Shown piece after piece: positions 1 to 7,722 of a stretch of 41,642 nucleotides of DNA; the first letter of the stretch is position 1, and each line of letters starts with the position of its first letter. The position numbers and the translations under genes were made by a program. This stretch comes from Actinomycetales bacterium JB111 (GTDB lineage Bacteria > Actinomycetota > Actinomycetes > Actinomycetales > Actinomycetaceae): assembly GCA_900163555.1 (NCBI GenBank), contig FUHX01000007.1, positions 1 to 41,642 of the forward strand. The letters are read 5' to 3'. Below the pieces are notes generated by a model that was not told where the DNA came from, did no database searches, and was given only the letters and a program-made list of their open reading frames with translations.

Positions 1-93
1 CCAGCCCATCGACCGCCCCACCCGACGGCACCGGTTCGCGCCGTCACGGCTCCACCGCACCCGGACACCGACGTCCCACCCCTAGGAGACCCC

Positions 94-1287
94 ATGCGCG
101 TTCACCACCGGCGATCCACCGCCGTCCTCACCATGGCCACGGCCGCCGTCCTCGCCCTCGTCGCCTGCTCCTCGGGCCTCGACGAGGACTCCGACGACGA
201 CGGGGAGGGTTCCGCGTCCGGCACGACCTCCGTCTTCGGCGAGTGCCCCGAGGGCGAGCCCGTCGACGGCATCGACGTCGACGCCGCCCAGGCCGTCATC
301 GACGAGTACATGGCGCCGGCCGAGTCCGTCATCATGGACGAACCGCTGGCGGAGCCTCTCGATCCCGACGTCACGGTCACGTTCATGGACAACGACACCA
401 CCGTCGCCGGACTCATGTGGGAGCACCTGGCCGAGGCCGGCGAGCGTGCCGGCATCGACATCCGCCGCGTGTCCGCGGGCAACAGCGCGCAGAGCATCAA
501 CACCGCGTTCTCCACGCTCGTGGAGGACCCGCCGGACATCGTCCTGGCTCCCGCCATCGACCCCACGTTCTGGGCGGACCAGCTCGACGCGCTTCGGGAC
601 GCCGACACGACCATCGTCACGGGCGCGATCACGAACGCCGACGAGTTCGGCCTCGACGACACGTACGGCGGGTACGGGGCGTCCCTCGAGAACGGGCGCG
701 TGCTCGCGGCGGCCGCGATCACCATGACGTGCGGCACCGCGACCGAGTTCTCGTTCTACAACGTCCCGGAGCTGCCGTTCTCCAACGTGCAGCAGGAGGC
801 GGCCGTCGAGGCCCTGGAGGAGTTCTGCGACGGCGCGTGCACGCTGCGCACCGTCGACATCCCGGTCGCCCAGATGTCCACCGGCGGCTCGGACGCCGTG
901 CTCTCCGACCTCCAGGCGCACCCCGAGACGGCCGCCTTCATCACGCCGATCGACGAGATCCAGGTCGGCCTGCCCGCCAAGCAGGACCTCGCGGGCATCG
1001 ACGTCCCCGGACTCGGCCAGTCGTCCACGCCGCCGAACATCGAGCAGATCGCCGCCGGCGAGCAGGCCGGCGGGTTCGCGGTCGACCTGCGCCAGTTCAT
1101 GTGGCTCCTGCTCGACCAGGGGCTCCGCCTCGACCAGGGCATGGACTACCCGGAGCCGGACTGGGCCGCGATCAACCCCAACCTGTCCACGATCCTCACC
1201 CACGACACCGCCTCCGACTCCGCCGACGGGTACGTCGCGGTGGAGGACTTCGCGGATCAGTTCGCCGCGCTGTGGGGCGTCGAGTAG
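94..1287 (+). CDS. Sugar-type ABC transporter substrate-binding lipoprotein (copy 1)
   Basis: Predicted extracellular solute receptor of an RbsB-like (periplasmic-binding type 1) ABC importer. The 397-aa protein has a basic N-terminus, a hydrophobic stretch and a lipobox LVAC with the lipidated Cys at residue 25, followed by an acidic, Ser/Gly-rich linker and a two-lobed binding domain from about residue 65. The ATG is preceded by TAGGAGA (SD). It is about two-thirds identical by eye to the next gene, from lipobox to C-terminus, so the pair is a tandem duplication. No permease or ATPase adjoins it. The only matching RbsA/RbsC-type genes in the window are on the other strand at 12898-15566, and I infer they are its partners. 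The ligand is unknown; the neighbouring phenol oxidases suggest an aromatic or an aromatic glycoside rather than a plain sugar. Family call firm, ligand speculative. Confidence 0.85.
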   Translation: MRVHHRRSTAVLTMATAAVLALVACSSGLDEDSDDDGEGSASGTTSVFGECPEGEPVDGIDVDAAQAVIDEYMAPAESVIMDEPLAEPLDPDVTVTFMDNDTTVAGLMWEHLAEAGERAGIDIRRVSAGNSAQSINTAFSTLVEDPPDIVLAPAIDPTFWADQLDALRDADTTIVTGAITNADEFGLDDTYGGYGASLENGRVLAAAAITMTCGTATEFSFYNVPELPFSNVQQEAAVEALEEFCDGACTLRTVDIPVAQMSTGGSDAVLSDLQAHPETAAFITPIDEIQVGLPAKQDLAGIDVPGLGQSSTPPNIEQIAAGEQAGGFAVDLRQFMWLLLDQGLRLDQGMDYPEPDWAAINPNLSTILTHDTASDSADGYVAVEDFADQFAALWGVE

Positions 1288-1377
1288 CCGTCCCGAGCGC
1301 GACACCGCACCACCCAGCACATCCCGTCACCACGCCACACCTCTGGGACATCGACGTCCCGACGAAGGAGATCCCTC

Positions 1378-2583
1378 ATGCGAGTCCACCATCCACGGGC
1401 CTCGGTCGGCCTGACCGCGGCGGCGGCGGCCGCCCTCGTGCTCGCCGCCTGCTCGTCCGGCCTCGACGACGACTCCGGCGACGCCGGGGGCGGCTCGGCG
1501 AGCGACGGCGCCTCCGGAGACACCTCGGTCTTCGGGGCATGCCCCGCGGGCGAGGCGAACGACTCGATCGACCTCGCGGGCGCCCAGGAGCTCGTCGACG
1601 ACTACATGCAGCCCGCCGAGTCGATCATCGTCGACGAACCCCTCGCCGAGCCCATCGACACCGACCTGACGGTCGCGTACATGGACAACGACACCCCCGT
1701 GGGAGCGCTCATGTGGGACGAGTTCGAGGAGGCGGCGGCCGCCGCGGGGCTGTCCGCCGACCGGGTGAGCGTCGGAGTCAGCGCCGAGAGCGTGAACACG
1801 GCGTTCTCCTCCGTCGTGCAGAACCCGCCGGACATCGTGATCGCCCCGACGATCGACCCGACCTTCTACACCGACCAGCTCGAGCAGCTGCAGGAGGGCG
1901 GGACCACCGTCGTCACGGGCTCCATCACCAACGCGGAGGACTTCGGCCTCCAGGACGGCTACGGCGGCTACGGCACGTCCGTCGAGAACGGGTACCTGCT
2001 CGCCGCCTCCGCGATCACCGTGACCTGCGGGACGGCGACCGACTTCGTCTTCTACAACGTCCCCGAGTTCGGCTTCTCGAACATCTCCGCCGAGGCGGCC
2101 GGAGAGGCGTTCGAGGAGTTCTGCGCCGGCGAGTGCACGCTACGCGTCGTCGACATCCCGGTCGCGCAGATGTCCACCGGTGGCGCGGACGCGGTCCTCA
2201 GCGACCTCCAGGCGCACCCCGAGACGGGCGCCTTCATCACCGGGGTCGACGAGATCCAGGTCGGACTGCCGGCCAAGCAGGACCTGGCCGGGATCGACGT
2301 GCCCGGCATCGGCATGTCGTCCACCCCGCCGAACGTCGAGCAGATCGTGAACGGCGACCAGGCCGGCGGATTCGTCGTCGACTTCTCCGCCTTCACGTGG
2401 CTCCTGCTCGACCAGGGCCTGCGCCTCGAGCAGGGCATGGACTACCCCGAGCCCGACTGGCCGACGATCAACCCGCAGGTCTCGATGGTCCTCACGCACG
2501 ACAACGCGGACCTCGGCGTCGGCGGCTACGTCGCGGTCGAGGACTACCAGGACCAGTTCGCCGTGCTGTGGGGGGCCCAGTGA
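1378..2583 (+). CDS. Sugar-type ABC transporter substrate-binding lipoprotein (copy 2)
   Basis: Paralogue of the preceding gene: 401 aa, same N-terminal start MRVHH, lipobox LAAC with Cys25, the same FG.CP.G segment after the linker, and long identical blocks such as VDIPVAQMSTGG and DEIQVGLPAKQDLAGIDVPG. Predicted to be anchored outside the membrane and to deliver ligand to an RbsC/RbsA-type transporter. SD GAAGGAGA lies just upstream of ATG; the 90-bp gap also holds a near-palindrome (GGGACATCGACGTCCC, 1345-1360). Even the leader DNA resembles that of copy 1, which points to duplication of gene plus ribosome site. The stop codon overlaps the start of the next gene by one base. Residues facing the binding cleft differ between copies in places, so the pair may widen ligand range; this is inference. 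Confidence 0.85.
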   Translation: MRVHHPRASVGLTAAAAAALVLAACSSGLDDDSGDAGGGSASDGASGDTSVFGACPAGEANDSIDLAGAQELVDDYMQPAESIIVDEPLAEPIDTDLTVAYMDNDTPVGALMWDEFEEAAAAAGLSADRVSVGVSAESVNTAFSSVVQNPPDIVIAPTIDPTFYTDQLEQLQEGGTTVVTGSITNAEDFGLQDGYGGYGTSVENGYLLAASAITVTCGTATDFVFYNVPEFGFSNISAEAAGEAFEEFCAGECTLRVVDIPVAQMSTGGADAVLSDLQAHPETGAFITGVDEIQVGLPAKQDLAGIDVPGIGMSSTPPNVEQIVNGDQAGGFVVDFSAFTWLLLDQGLRLEQGMDYPEPDWPTINPQVSMVLTHDNADLGVGGYVAVEDYQDQFAVLWGAQ

Positions 2584-3506
2584 TGACGACGACGTACATC
2601 GTGACCGGCGTCAGCGGCTACGTGGGCAACCGCGTCGCCGAGATCCTCGCCGAGCGGGTCGATCCGGCGCGGCTCATCGTCACGAGCCGCGACGAGGAGA
2701 CGCTCGTCCGCTGGCGGGAGCGCGGGGCCGACGCCCGGTACGCCGACTACGGCGACCCCGACTCGCTCGTCCGCGCCTTCGCCGGCGGGGACCGGCTGTT
2801 CATGGTGTCGGCGATGCTCGTCGGGCCTCGCCGCCGCGCGCAACACCAGAACGCGATCGATGCGGCGAGGGCCGCCGGCGTGCAGCACGTCGTGTACACC
2901 TCGTTCCTCGGTGCGCGGGACCCGGAGTCCAGGGCGCTCGTCTCCGAGGACCACATCTTCACCGAGAACGCGATCCGCGAGGCCGGGCTCGGCTGGACGT
3001 TCATGCGCAACAGCCAGTACGCCGACGCCATGGCGGAGCAGATCGGCCAGATCGCCAGCTCCAGCGGCAAGAACATCCACAACAGCGGTGACGGCCTCAT
3101 GGCGTTCGTCTCCCGCGACGACGTCGCGGCGGCGGGCGCGGAGCTCCTCCTCGGGGCGGGCGAGCCGGACACGGCCTACGACGTCACGGGCCCCGAGCTG
3201 CTCACCTACGGGAACGTCGGGGAGCTCATCGCCGAGCTGGCCGGGGCCGACGTCGAGAGCGTCTCCCTGTCGGACGACGACTTCTACGCCATGTGGGACG
3301 CCATGGGGGTCCCTCGGGAGGCCAGCGAGGACCCGGACGCCGCGGTGCCGTGGTGCAGCGACGACATGGTCTCGTTCGGCCGGGACATCCGCGCCGGCGC
3401 ACTCGCGATCCGCAGCACGACGGTCGAGGACCTCACCGGCCGTCCGGCCGAGACCCTGCGGACCGTGATGGAGCGCTACTCCCCCGCCTGGGCCCCCCGG
3501 CCCTGA
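2583..3506 (+). CDS. NmrA/QOR2-like NAD(P)H-dependent oxidoreductase
   Basis: Atypical short-chain dehydrogenase of 307 aa. The N-terminal dinucleotide motif is GVSGYVG (residues 9-15) in a Rossmann fold, and the segment HQNAIDAARAAGVQHVVYTS with a following ADEHI-like stretch (SEDHIFTENAIREAGLGWT) is typical of NmrA-type NAD(P)H:quinone oxidoreductase 2 (E. coli YtfG/QorB). It lacks the YxxxK pair of classical SDRs. Family members reduce small quinones with NADPH or act as redox sensors. In this context a quinone or quinone-methide produced by the downstream phenol oxidases would be a reasonable substrate (inference). The start ATG overlaps the previous stop (TGATG), so it is probably co-translated with the binding proteins. 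A strong hairpin at 3515-3559 follows directly. Confidence 0.75.
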   Translation: MTTTYIVTGVSGYVGNRVAEILAERVDPARLIVTSRDEETLVRWRERGADARYADYGDPDSLVRAFAGGDRLFMVSAMLVGPRRRAQHQNAIDAARAAGVQHVVYTSFLGARDPESRALVSEDHIFTENAIREAGLGWTFMRNSQYADAMAEQIGQIASSSGKNIHNSGDGLMAFVSRDDVAAAGAELLLGAGEPDTAYDVTGPELLTYGNVGELIAELAGADVESVSLSDDDFYAMWDAMGVPREASEDPDAAVPWCSDDMVSFGRDIRAGALAIRSTTVEDLTGRPAETLRTVMERYSPAWAPRP

Positions 3507-3514
3507 ACCCGACC

Positions 3515-3559
3515 CCGGACGGGCGTCGTCGGGTCACCCGCGCGACGACGCCCGTCCGG
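3515..3559 (+). terminator. 17-bp perfect stem-loop after the NmrA-like gene
   Basis: Left arm 3515-3531 and right arm 3543-3559 are perfect reverse complements (17 bp, starting CCGGACGGGC), with an 11-base loop. It starts 8 bases after the stop codon of the oxidoreductase gene. No T-run follows, which is common for GC-rich actinobacterial terminators. It probably ends or attenuates transcription before the flavoenzyme pair. Confidence 0.65.
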
Positions 3560-3591
3560 CCCCTCCCCACGACTTACCAAGGATCAGATCA

Positions 3592-5175
3592 ATGACTCGC
3601 ACCATCGATGAGACGCCCTACTCGCTCCCCGACGACGTCGCCCGGCTCTTCGCCGAGGCGATCGGCACCGAGCACGTGCACACGGACCAGGCGCAGCGGG
3701 ACGAGTACCGGGACCCGTACTGGTTCCAGGGCGACCGCACCTACGACTCGTCCGCGGTCCTGTACCCGGCGTCGACCGAGGAGGTGCAGGCCGTCGTGCG
3801 GATCGCGAACGAGCACGGGGTGCCGCTGTGGACCTCCTCGCAGGGGCGGAACAACGGCTACGGCGGGCCGAGCCCGCGCGTGAGGGGGACGGTGCTCGTC
3901 AGCCTGCGCCGGATGAACCGCGTGCTGGAGATCGACCACGAGCTCGCGTACGTCGTCGTCGAGCCGGGGGTCACATGGATCGACCTGCACGAGGAGCTGC
4001 GGCGCACGGGCAACGACGACCTCATGATCTCGGTGCCGGACCTCGGCTGGGGCAGCGTCGTCGGCAACACCCTCGACTCGGGGGTCACCTACCTCCCCTA
4101 CGGCATGGACTACCAGGCTCCGTGCGGCATGGAGGTCGTCCTCGCCGACGGCACCCTGCTCCGCACGGGCATGGGCGCCGTCCCCGACTCGCCGTCCTGG
4201 CACCTCTACAAGCGCGGCCTCGGACCGGTTCTCGACCCGCTGTTCGTCCAGTCGAACTACGGGATCGTCACGCGGATGGGCTACTGGCTGCACCGCCGCC
4301 CCGCCGCCTACGCGCCCCTGTTCCTGACCGTCCCGCGCAAGGAGCAGTTCGGGCAGGCCATCGACATCCTCCGCGAGCTGCGGCTCGACGGGGTCGTGCG
4401 CGGCGTCCCGGTCATGCAGAACACGATCACGCTCGCGAGCCACTTCCCCGAGGTCATGGGCCAGATGCAGGCGGCCGACGCCGCCCTGAGCGACGAGCAG
4501 ATCCAACAGATCGCCGACGAGACGGGCGTGGGCCGGTGGGGCATGCGCACCGCGGTCTGGGGCGAGCCGGCCGTCGTCGAGGCCCACCTCGAGCTCATCA
4601 GGAAGGCCTGGGGCGCCATCGAGGGATCGCGGATCGACCACGAACGCACCTACGCGCGGGACGAGTGGGACGAGATCACCGACTTCGTCGGCAAGGTCCA
4701 GGCCGGCATCCCGAACCTCGACATGCTGGAGGCGCTGCCCGACGACGTCGGCCACATCGGCTTCTCCCCCGTCGTCCCGCTCACCGGAGGGAAGATGACC
4801 GAGGTCGTCGACCTCCTCGAGAGGATCACGGTCGAGGAGTCCGGGCTCAACTTCGTCGTCGGCGTCTGCGTGATCAGCGAGCGCAGCGCGATGGTGGTCA
4901 GCGGCATCACCTTCGACACGAGCGACGAGGAGGTCTGCGCGACCGCGTTCCGGACCGTGCGGTCGATGGTCACCCAGGCGGCCGAGCTCGGCTACGGCGA
5001 GTACCGCGCGCACATCGACTTCATGGACCTCGCCGCCGAGCAGTACTCGTTCGGCGACCACGCCTACCGCCGCTTCACCGAGGCCGTCAAGGACGCCGTC
5101 GACCCGAACGGCATCCTCGCACCCGGCCGACACGGGATCTGGCCGGCCAACCGTCGACAGGGAGAGGACCGATGA
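3592..5175 (+). CDS. VAO/eugenol-oxidase-type FAD-dependent phenol oxidase (copy 1)
   Basis: 527-aa flavoprotein of the vanillyl-alcohol oxidase family, the same length as Rhodococcus eugenol oxidase (EUGO). By comparison with EUGO as I recall it, the key residues are kept: FAD pyrophosphate loop SSQGRNNGYGG (82-92) with Tyr90; PDLGWGS with catalytic Asp150; Tyr167; the covalent-flavin His388 in GHIGFSP; and Tyr471-Arg472 in YGEYRAH, which with Tyr90 bind the phenolate. Family enzymes take hydride from para-alkyl or para-hydroxymethyl phenols to give a quinone methide, which yields an alcohol, aldehyde or alkenyl phenol, with O2 as usual acceptor. No signal peptide, so cytoplasmic. SD AAGGA sits 8 bases before ATG. 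The stop overlaps the second copy (ATGA). Family and phenol chemistry are well supported; the exact substrate is not. Confidence 0.85.
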   Translation: MTRTIDETPYSLPDDVARLFAEAIGTEHVHTDQAQRDEYRDPYWFQGDRTYDSSAVLYPASTEEVQAVVRIANEHGVPLWTSSQGRNNGYGGPSPRVRGTVLVSLRRMNRVLEIDHELAYVVVEPGVTWIDLHEELRRTGNDDLMISVPDLGWGSVVGNTLDSGVTYLPYGMDYQAPCGMEVVLADGTLLRTGMGAVPDSPSWHLYKRGLGPVLDPLFVQSNYGIVTRMGYWLHRRPAAYAPLFLTVPRKEQFGQAIDILRELRLDGVVRGVPVMQNTITLASHFPEVMGQMQAADAALSDEQIQQIADETGVGRWGMRTAVWGEPAVVEAHLELIRKAWGAIEGSRIDHERTYARDEWDEITDFVGKVQAGIPNLDMLEALPDDVGHIGFSPVVPLTGGKMTEVVDLLERITVEESGLNFVVGVCVISERSAMVVSGITFDTSDEEVCATAFRTVRSMVTQAAELGYGEYRAHIDFMDLAAEQYSFGDHAYRRFTEAVKDAVDPNGILAPGRHGIWPANRRQGEDR

Positions 5176-6773
5176 CCACCACCGACGACGCCGACGTCAC
5201 CACCGAGCACATCGCCCCGCCCCTTCCCGACGACGTCCGCGACCGCCTGGTCGAGGTCGTCGGAAGGGACAACGCGCTGGTCACCGACGACGAGCGCGAG
5301 GAGTACCGCGACCCGTACTGGTTCCAGGAGGACCGGTCCTACGACTCCTCCCTCGTGCTGTTCCCTGCCTCGCTGGAGGAGGTGCAGGCGATCGTCCGGA
5401 TCGCCGACGCGACCGGCACCCCGATCTGGACGTCTTCGCAGGGGCGGAACTACGGCTACGGCGGCCCCAGCCCCCGGGTGCGCGGCTCGGTCCTCATGAG
5501 CCTGCGCCGCATGAACCGCGTGCTCGAGATCGACCACGAGCTCGCCTACGCGGTCGTCGAGCCCGGCGTGCGCTGGTTCGACCTCTACGACGCCCTGCAG
5601 GAGTCCGGCAACGGCGACCTCATGCTGTCGATCCCGGACCTCGGGTGGGGCAGCGTGATCGGCAACTCGCTCGACAACGGCATGACGTACCTCCCGCTCG
5701 GGGCCGACTACCAGGCGCCCTGCGGCATGGAGGTCGTCCTCGCGGACGGCTCGCTCATGCGGACGAACATGGGGTCGATCCCTGGCAACAAGTCGTGGCA
5801 CCTGTACCGCAAGAGCATGGGCCCCTCGCTCGACCACCTCTTCACCCAGTCGAACTACGGGGTCGTCACGAAGATGGGGATCTGGCTCCAGCGCCGTCCC
5901 GAGGCGTTCGCGCCGCTGTACCTCTCCGTGCCGCGCGACGACCAGCTCGAGCAGGCCGTCGACATCCTGCGCGAGCTCAAGCTCGCGGGAGTCGTCACGG
6001 GCGTGCCCAACCTCCAGAACACCATCACGATGGCCCACCAGTTCCCCGAGGAGCTCGGCACCTTCGTCGGCATGGAGGGCCCGGCGAGCGAGGAGGACCT
6101 CGACGCCCTCGCCGACCGGACGGGCATCGGCCGGTGGGGCGTGCGCACGGCCGTGTGGGGCGACCGGGTCGTCGTCGACCATCACGTGCAACGGATTCGG
6201 GACGCGTGGGGCGCGATCGAGGGGTCCCGGGTCGACCTCACCCAGGTCTACACGGACGACAACTGGGACGAGATGTCGACCTTCATCGAGAAGGTGCAGG
6301 CGGGGATCCCGTCGATCGACCTCATGGACGTCGTGCCGGAGAACCTCGGGCACATCGGGTTCTCCCCGGTCGTGCCGCTCAAGGGCTCGGAGGTCCGCTA
6401 CGTCGCGGACCGCATCAAGGACCTCGTGACGACCGAGGCCGGCTCGAACTTCGTGTGCGCGATCTTCCCGACGAACGACCGGTCCTGCTTCATCGTCTCG
6501 TCGGTCTCCTTCGACCGGACGAACCGCGAGCAGTGGGCGGCATCGTTCGCCACCGTCAAGAAGCTCGTGCGTGAGCTCGGCGCCGAGGGGTACGGCGAGT
6601 ACCGTGCCCACCTGGACTTCATGGATCTCGCCGCTGAGCAGCACCGCTTCGGCGACCACGCCTACCGACGCTTCACGCGGGCGATCAAGGACGCCGTCGA
6701 CCCGAACGGGATCCTCTCCCCCGGCCGGCACGGCGTGTGGCCGGCGAAGTACCTGGACGGTGACGCGGGCTGA
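5172..6773 (+). CDS. VAO/eugenol-oxidase-type FAD-dependent phenol oxidase (copy 2)
   Basis: 533-aa paralogue of the preceding flavoenzyme, joined to it by a 4-base ATGA overlap, so the two are translated together. It keeps Tyr96 in the FAD loop (RNYGYGG), Asp156 in PDLGWGS, Tyr173, the putative covalent-FAD His394 in GHIGFSP and the Tyr477-Arg478 phenolate pair. It differs at active-site neighbours: YLPLG replaces YLPYG of copy 1, and FPTNDRS replaces CVISERS. Such changes could alter side-chain or ring-substituent preference. An alternative is that the two chains form a heteromer, since VAO enzymes are usually dimers or octamers. No cytochrome subunit gene is adjacent, so an oxidase rather than a PCMH-type flavocytochrome is more likely. 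The gene ends just before the 21-bp repeat array. Confidence 0.85.
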   Translation: MTTTDDADVTTEHIAPPLPDDVRDRLVEVVGRDNALVTDDEREEYRDPYWFQEDRSYDSSLVLFPASLEEVQAIVRIADATGTPIWTSSQGRNYGYGGPSPRVRGSVLMSLRRMNRVLEIDHELAYAVVEPGVRWFDLYDALQESGNGDLMLSIPDLGWGSVIGNSLDNGMTYLPLGADYQAPCGMEVVLADGSLMRTNMGSIPGNKSWHLYRKSMGPSLDHLFTQSNYGVVTKMGIWLQRRPEAFAPLYLSVPRDDQLEQAVDILRELKLAGVVTGVPNLQNTITMAHQFPEELGTFVGMEGPASEEDLDALADRTGIGRWGVRTAVWGDRVVVDHHVQRIRDAWGAIEGSRVDLTQVYTDDNWDEMSTFIEKVQAGIPSIDLMDVVPENLGHIGFSPVVPLKGSEVRYVADRIKDLVTTEAGSNFVCAIFPTNDRSCFIVSSVSFDRTNREQWAASFATVKKLVRELGAEGYGEYRAHLDFMDLAAEQHRFGDHAYRRFTRAIKDAVDPNGILSPGRHGVWPAKYLDGDAG

Positions 6774-6802
6774 GCGCAGCGGTGCCGCGGCGTCCATGGA
6801 CG

Positions 6803-6966
6803 CCGCGGCACGCGCGTTCGCATCCGCGGCACGCGCGTTCGCATCCGCGGCACGCGCGTTCGCATCCGCGGCACGCGCGTTCGCATCCGCGGCACGCGCG
6901 TTCGCATCCGCGGCACGCGCGTTCGCATCCGCGGCACGCGCGTTCGCGTCCGGGGGACGCGCACGC
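6803..6966. repeat. Tandem array of a 21-bp repeat between convergent genes
   Basis: Six exact copies of a 21-bp unit (begins ACGCGCGTTC, ends CCGCGGC) occupy 6810-6935, followed by a diverged seventh (6936-6956) and a fragment. Half a unit precedes copy one. Each unit contains the self-complementary CCGCGG and CGCGCG, so the array can fold into several hairpins on either strand. It fills the space between the stop of the plus-strand oxidase and the stop of the minus-strand SDR. A bidirectional terminator is plausible. There are no unique spacers, so it is not a CRISPR. Copy number probably varies between strains by slippage (inference). Confidence 0.9.
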
Positions 6967-7722
6967 TCACATGACGTACCCGCCGTTGGGCGAGAGCGTC
7001 TGCCCGGTGTAGAACGCGCCTTCGTCGCTGGCGAGGAAGGCGATGCTGGCCGCCAGCTCGTCCGGGGACGCCGTCCGGTTGAGCACGCCGAGGGCGACGA
7101 CCGCGCGACGCACGTCCGGGTCCTGCGGCATCATCGGTGTGTCGATCGCGCCCGGCGCGATGGCGTTGACCCGGATGTTGTCGGGTCCAAGAAGCGCGGC
7201 GACCGTCCGGGTCAGCCCGAGCACACCGGCCTTCGAGGCCGGGTACGCGGCCGCGAGCGGGTAGTTGGCGAGCGCCCCGACGCTCGCGATGGTGACGATC
7301 GCTCCCCCGGCGGGTCCGTTGCGCCGCAGCAGCGGGACCGTGGCGCGGACGACGTAGAACGTGCCGGTGAGGTTGACGTCGATGACCGCCTGCCAGTCGT
7401 CGTCGGTGATCTCGGACAGGTCGTTGGAGGACTCCGCGCGCAGCCGTCTGGGCGAGTCCGGCACGCCCGCCGCGTTGACGACCGCGTGCAGCGCCCCGCA
7501 CTCGTCCGCGATCCGCCCGACGAGCGCGTCGACGTCGGCGCTGGCTGTCACCTCCAGACGGACGGGACGGATGTCCGATCCCGCCGGGGGCGGGTCCGCC
7601 CCCGGCTGCAGATCGGCGGCGTAGACGATCGCGCCCTCGGCCGCGAGCCTGCGGGCGGCCGCCGCACCGATGCCGGAGCCGCCTCCGGTGACCAGCGCGA
7701 CCCTCCCCCGGAAGCGCCTCAC
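6967..7722 (-). CDS. SDR family NAD(P)-dependent oxidoreductase (classical)
   Basis: 251-aa classical short-chain dehydrogenase/reductase. Cofactor motif TGGGSGIG (12-19), VVNAAG (81-86), Asn117, Ser147, Tyr160 and Lys164 (YPASK) are all present, and the C-terminal NGGYVM end is typical. I start it at the GTG at 7722, which overlaps the upstream SDR stop (GTGA) and gives the standard short N-terminus; longer in-frame extensions reach into the upstream gene and match nothing. It is the last gene of the minus-strand operon. A side-chain alcohol-to-ketone oxidation before the HyuA/HyuB step is the role I favour (inference). Substrate cannot be read from sequence. Confidence 0.85.
   Translation of the reverse strand: MRRFRGRVALVTGGGSGIGAAAARRLAAEGAIVYAADLQPGADPPPAGSDIRPVRLEVTASADVDALVGRIADECGALHAVVNAAGVPDSPRRLRAESSNDLSEITDDDWQAVIDVNLTGTFYVVRATVPLLRRNGPAGGAIVTIASVGALANYPLAAAYPASKAGVLGLTRTVAALLGPDNIRVNAIAPGAIDTPMMPQDPDVRRAVVALGVLNRTASPDELAASIAFLASDEGAFYTGQTLSPNGGYVM

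Noticed and set aside
4850-4900. Loss of the flavin-linking histidine in the VAO-type enzymes
   Set aside because: A first alignment placed it at the SERS segment. Counting back from the YGEYR motif shows the covalent His corresponds to GHIGFSP, which is intact in both proteins (His388 and His394).
3589-5133. Long antisense open frame opposite the first flavoenzyme (and similar ones opposite 94-1287, 5172-6773, 8522-12549, 30974-33742 and 35462-39580)
   Set aside because: Stop codons are rare in very GC-rich DNA. These frames have Arg/Gly/Val/Asp-rich compositions, match no family and lie opposite clearly recognised genes.
6803-6966. CRISPR array
   Set aside because: Units are directly adjacent with no unique spacers, the unit is only 21 bp, and no cas gene is nearby.
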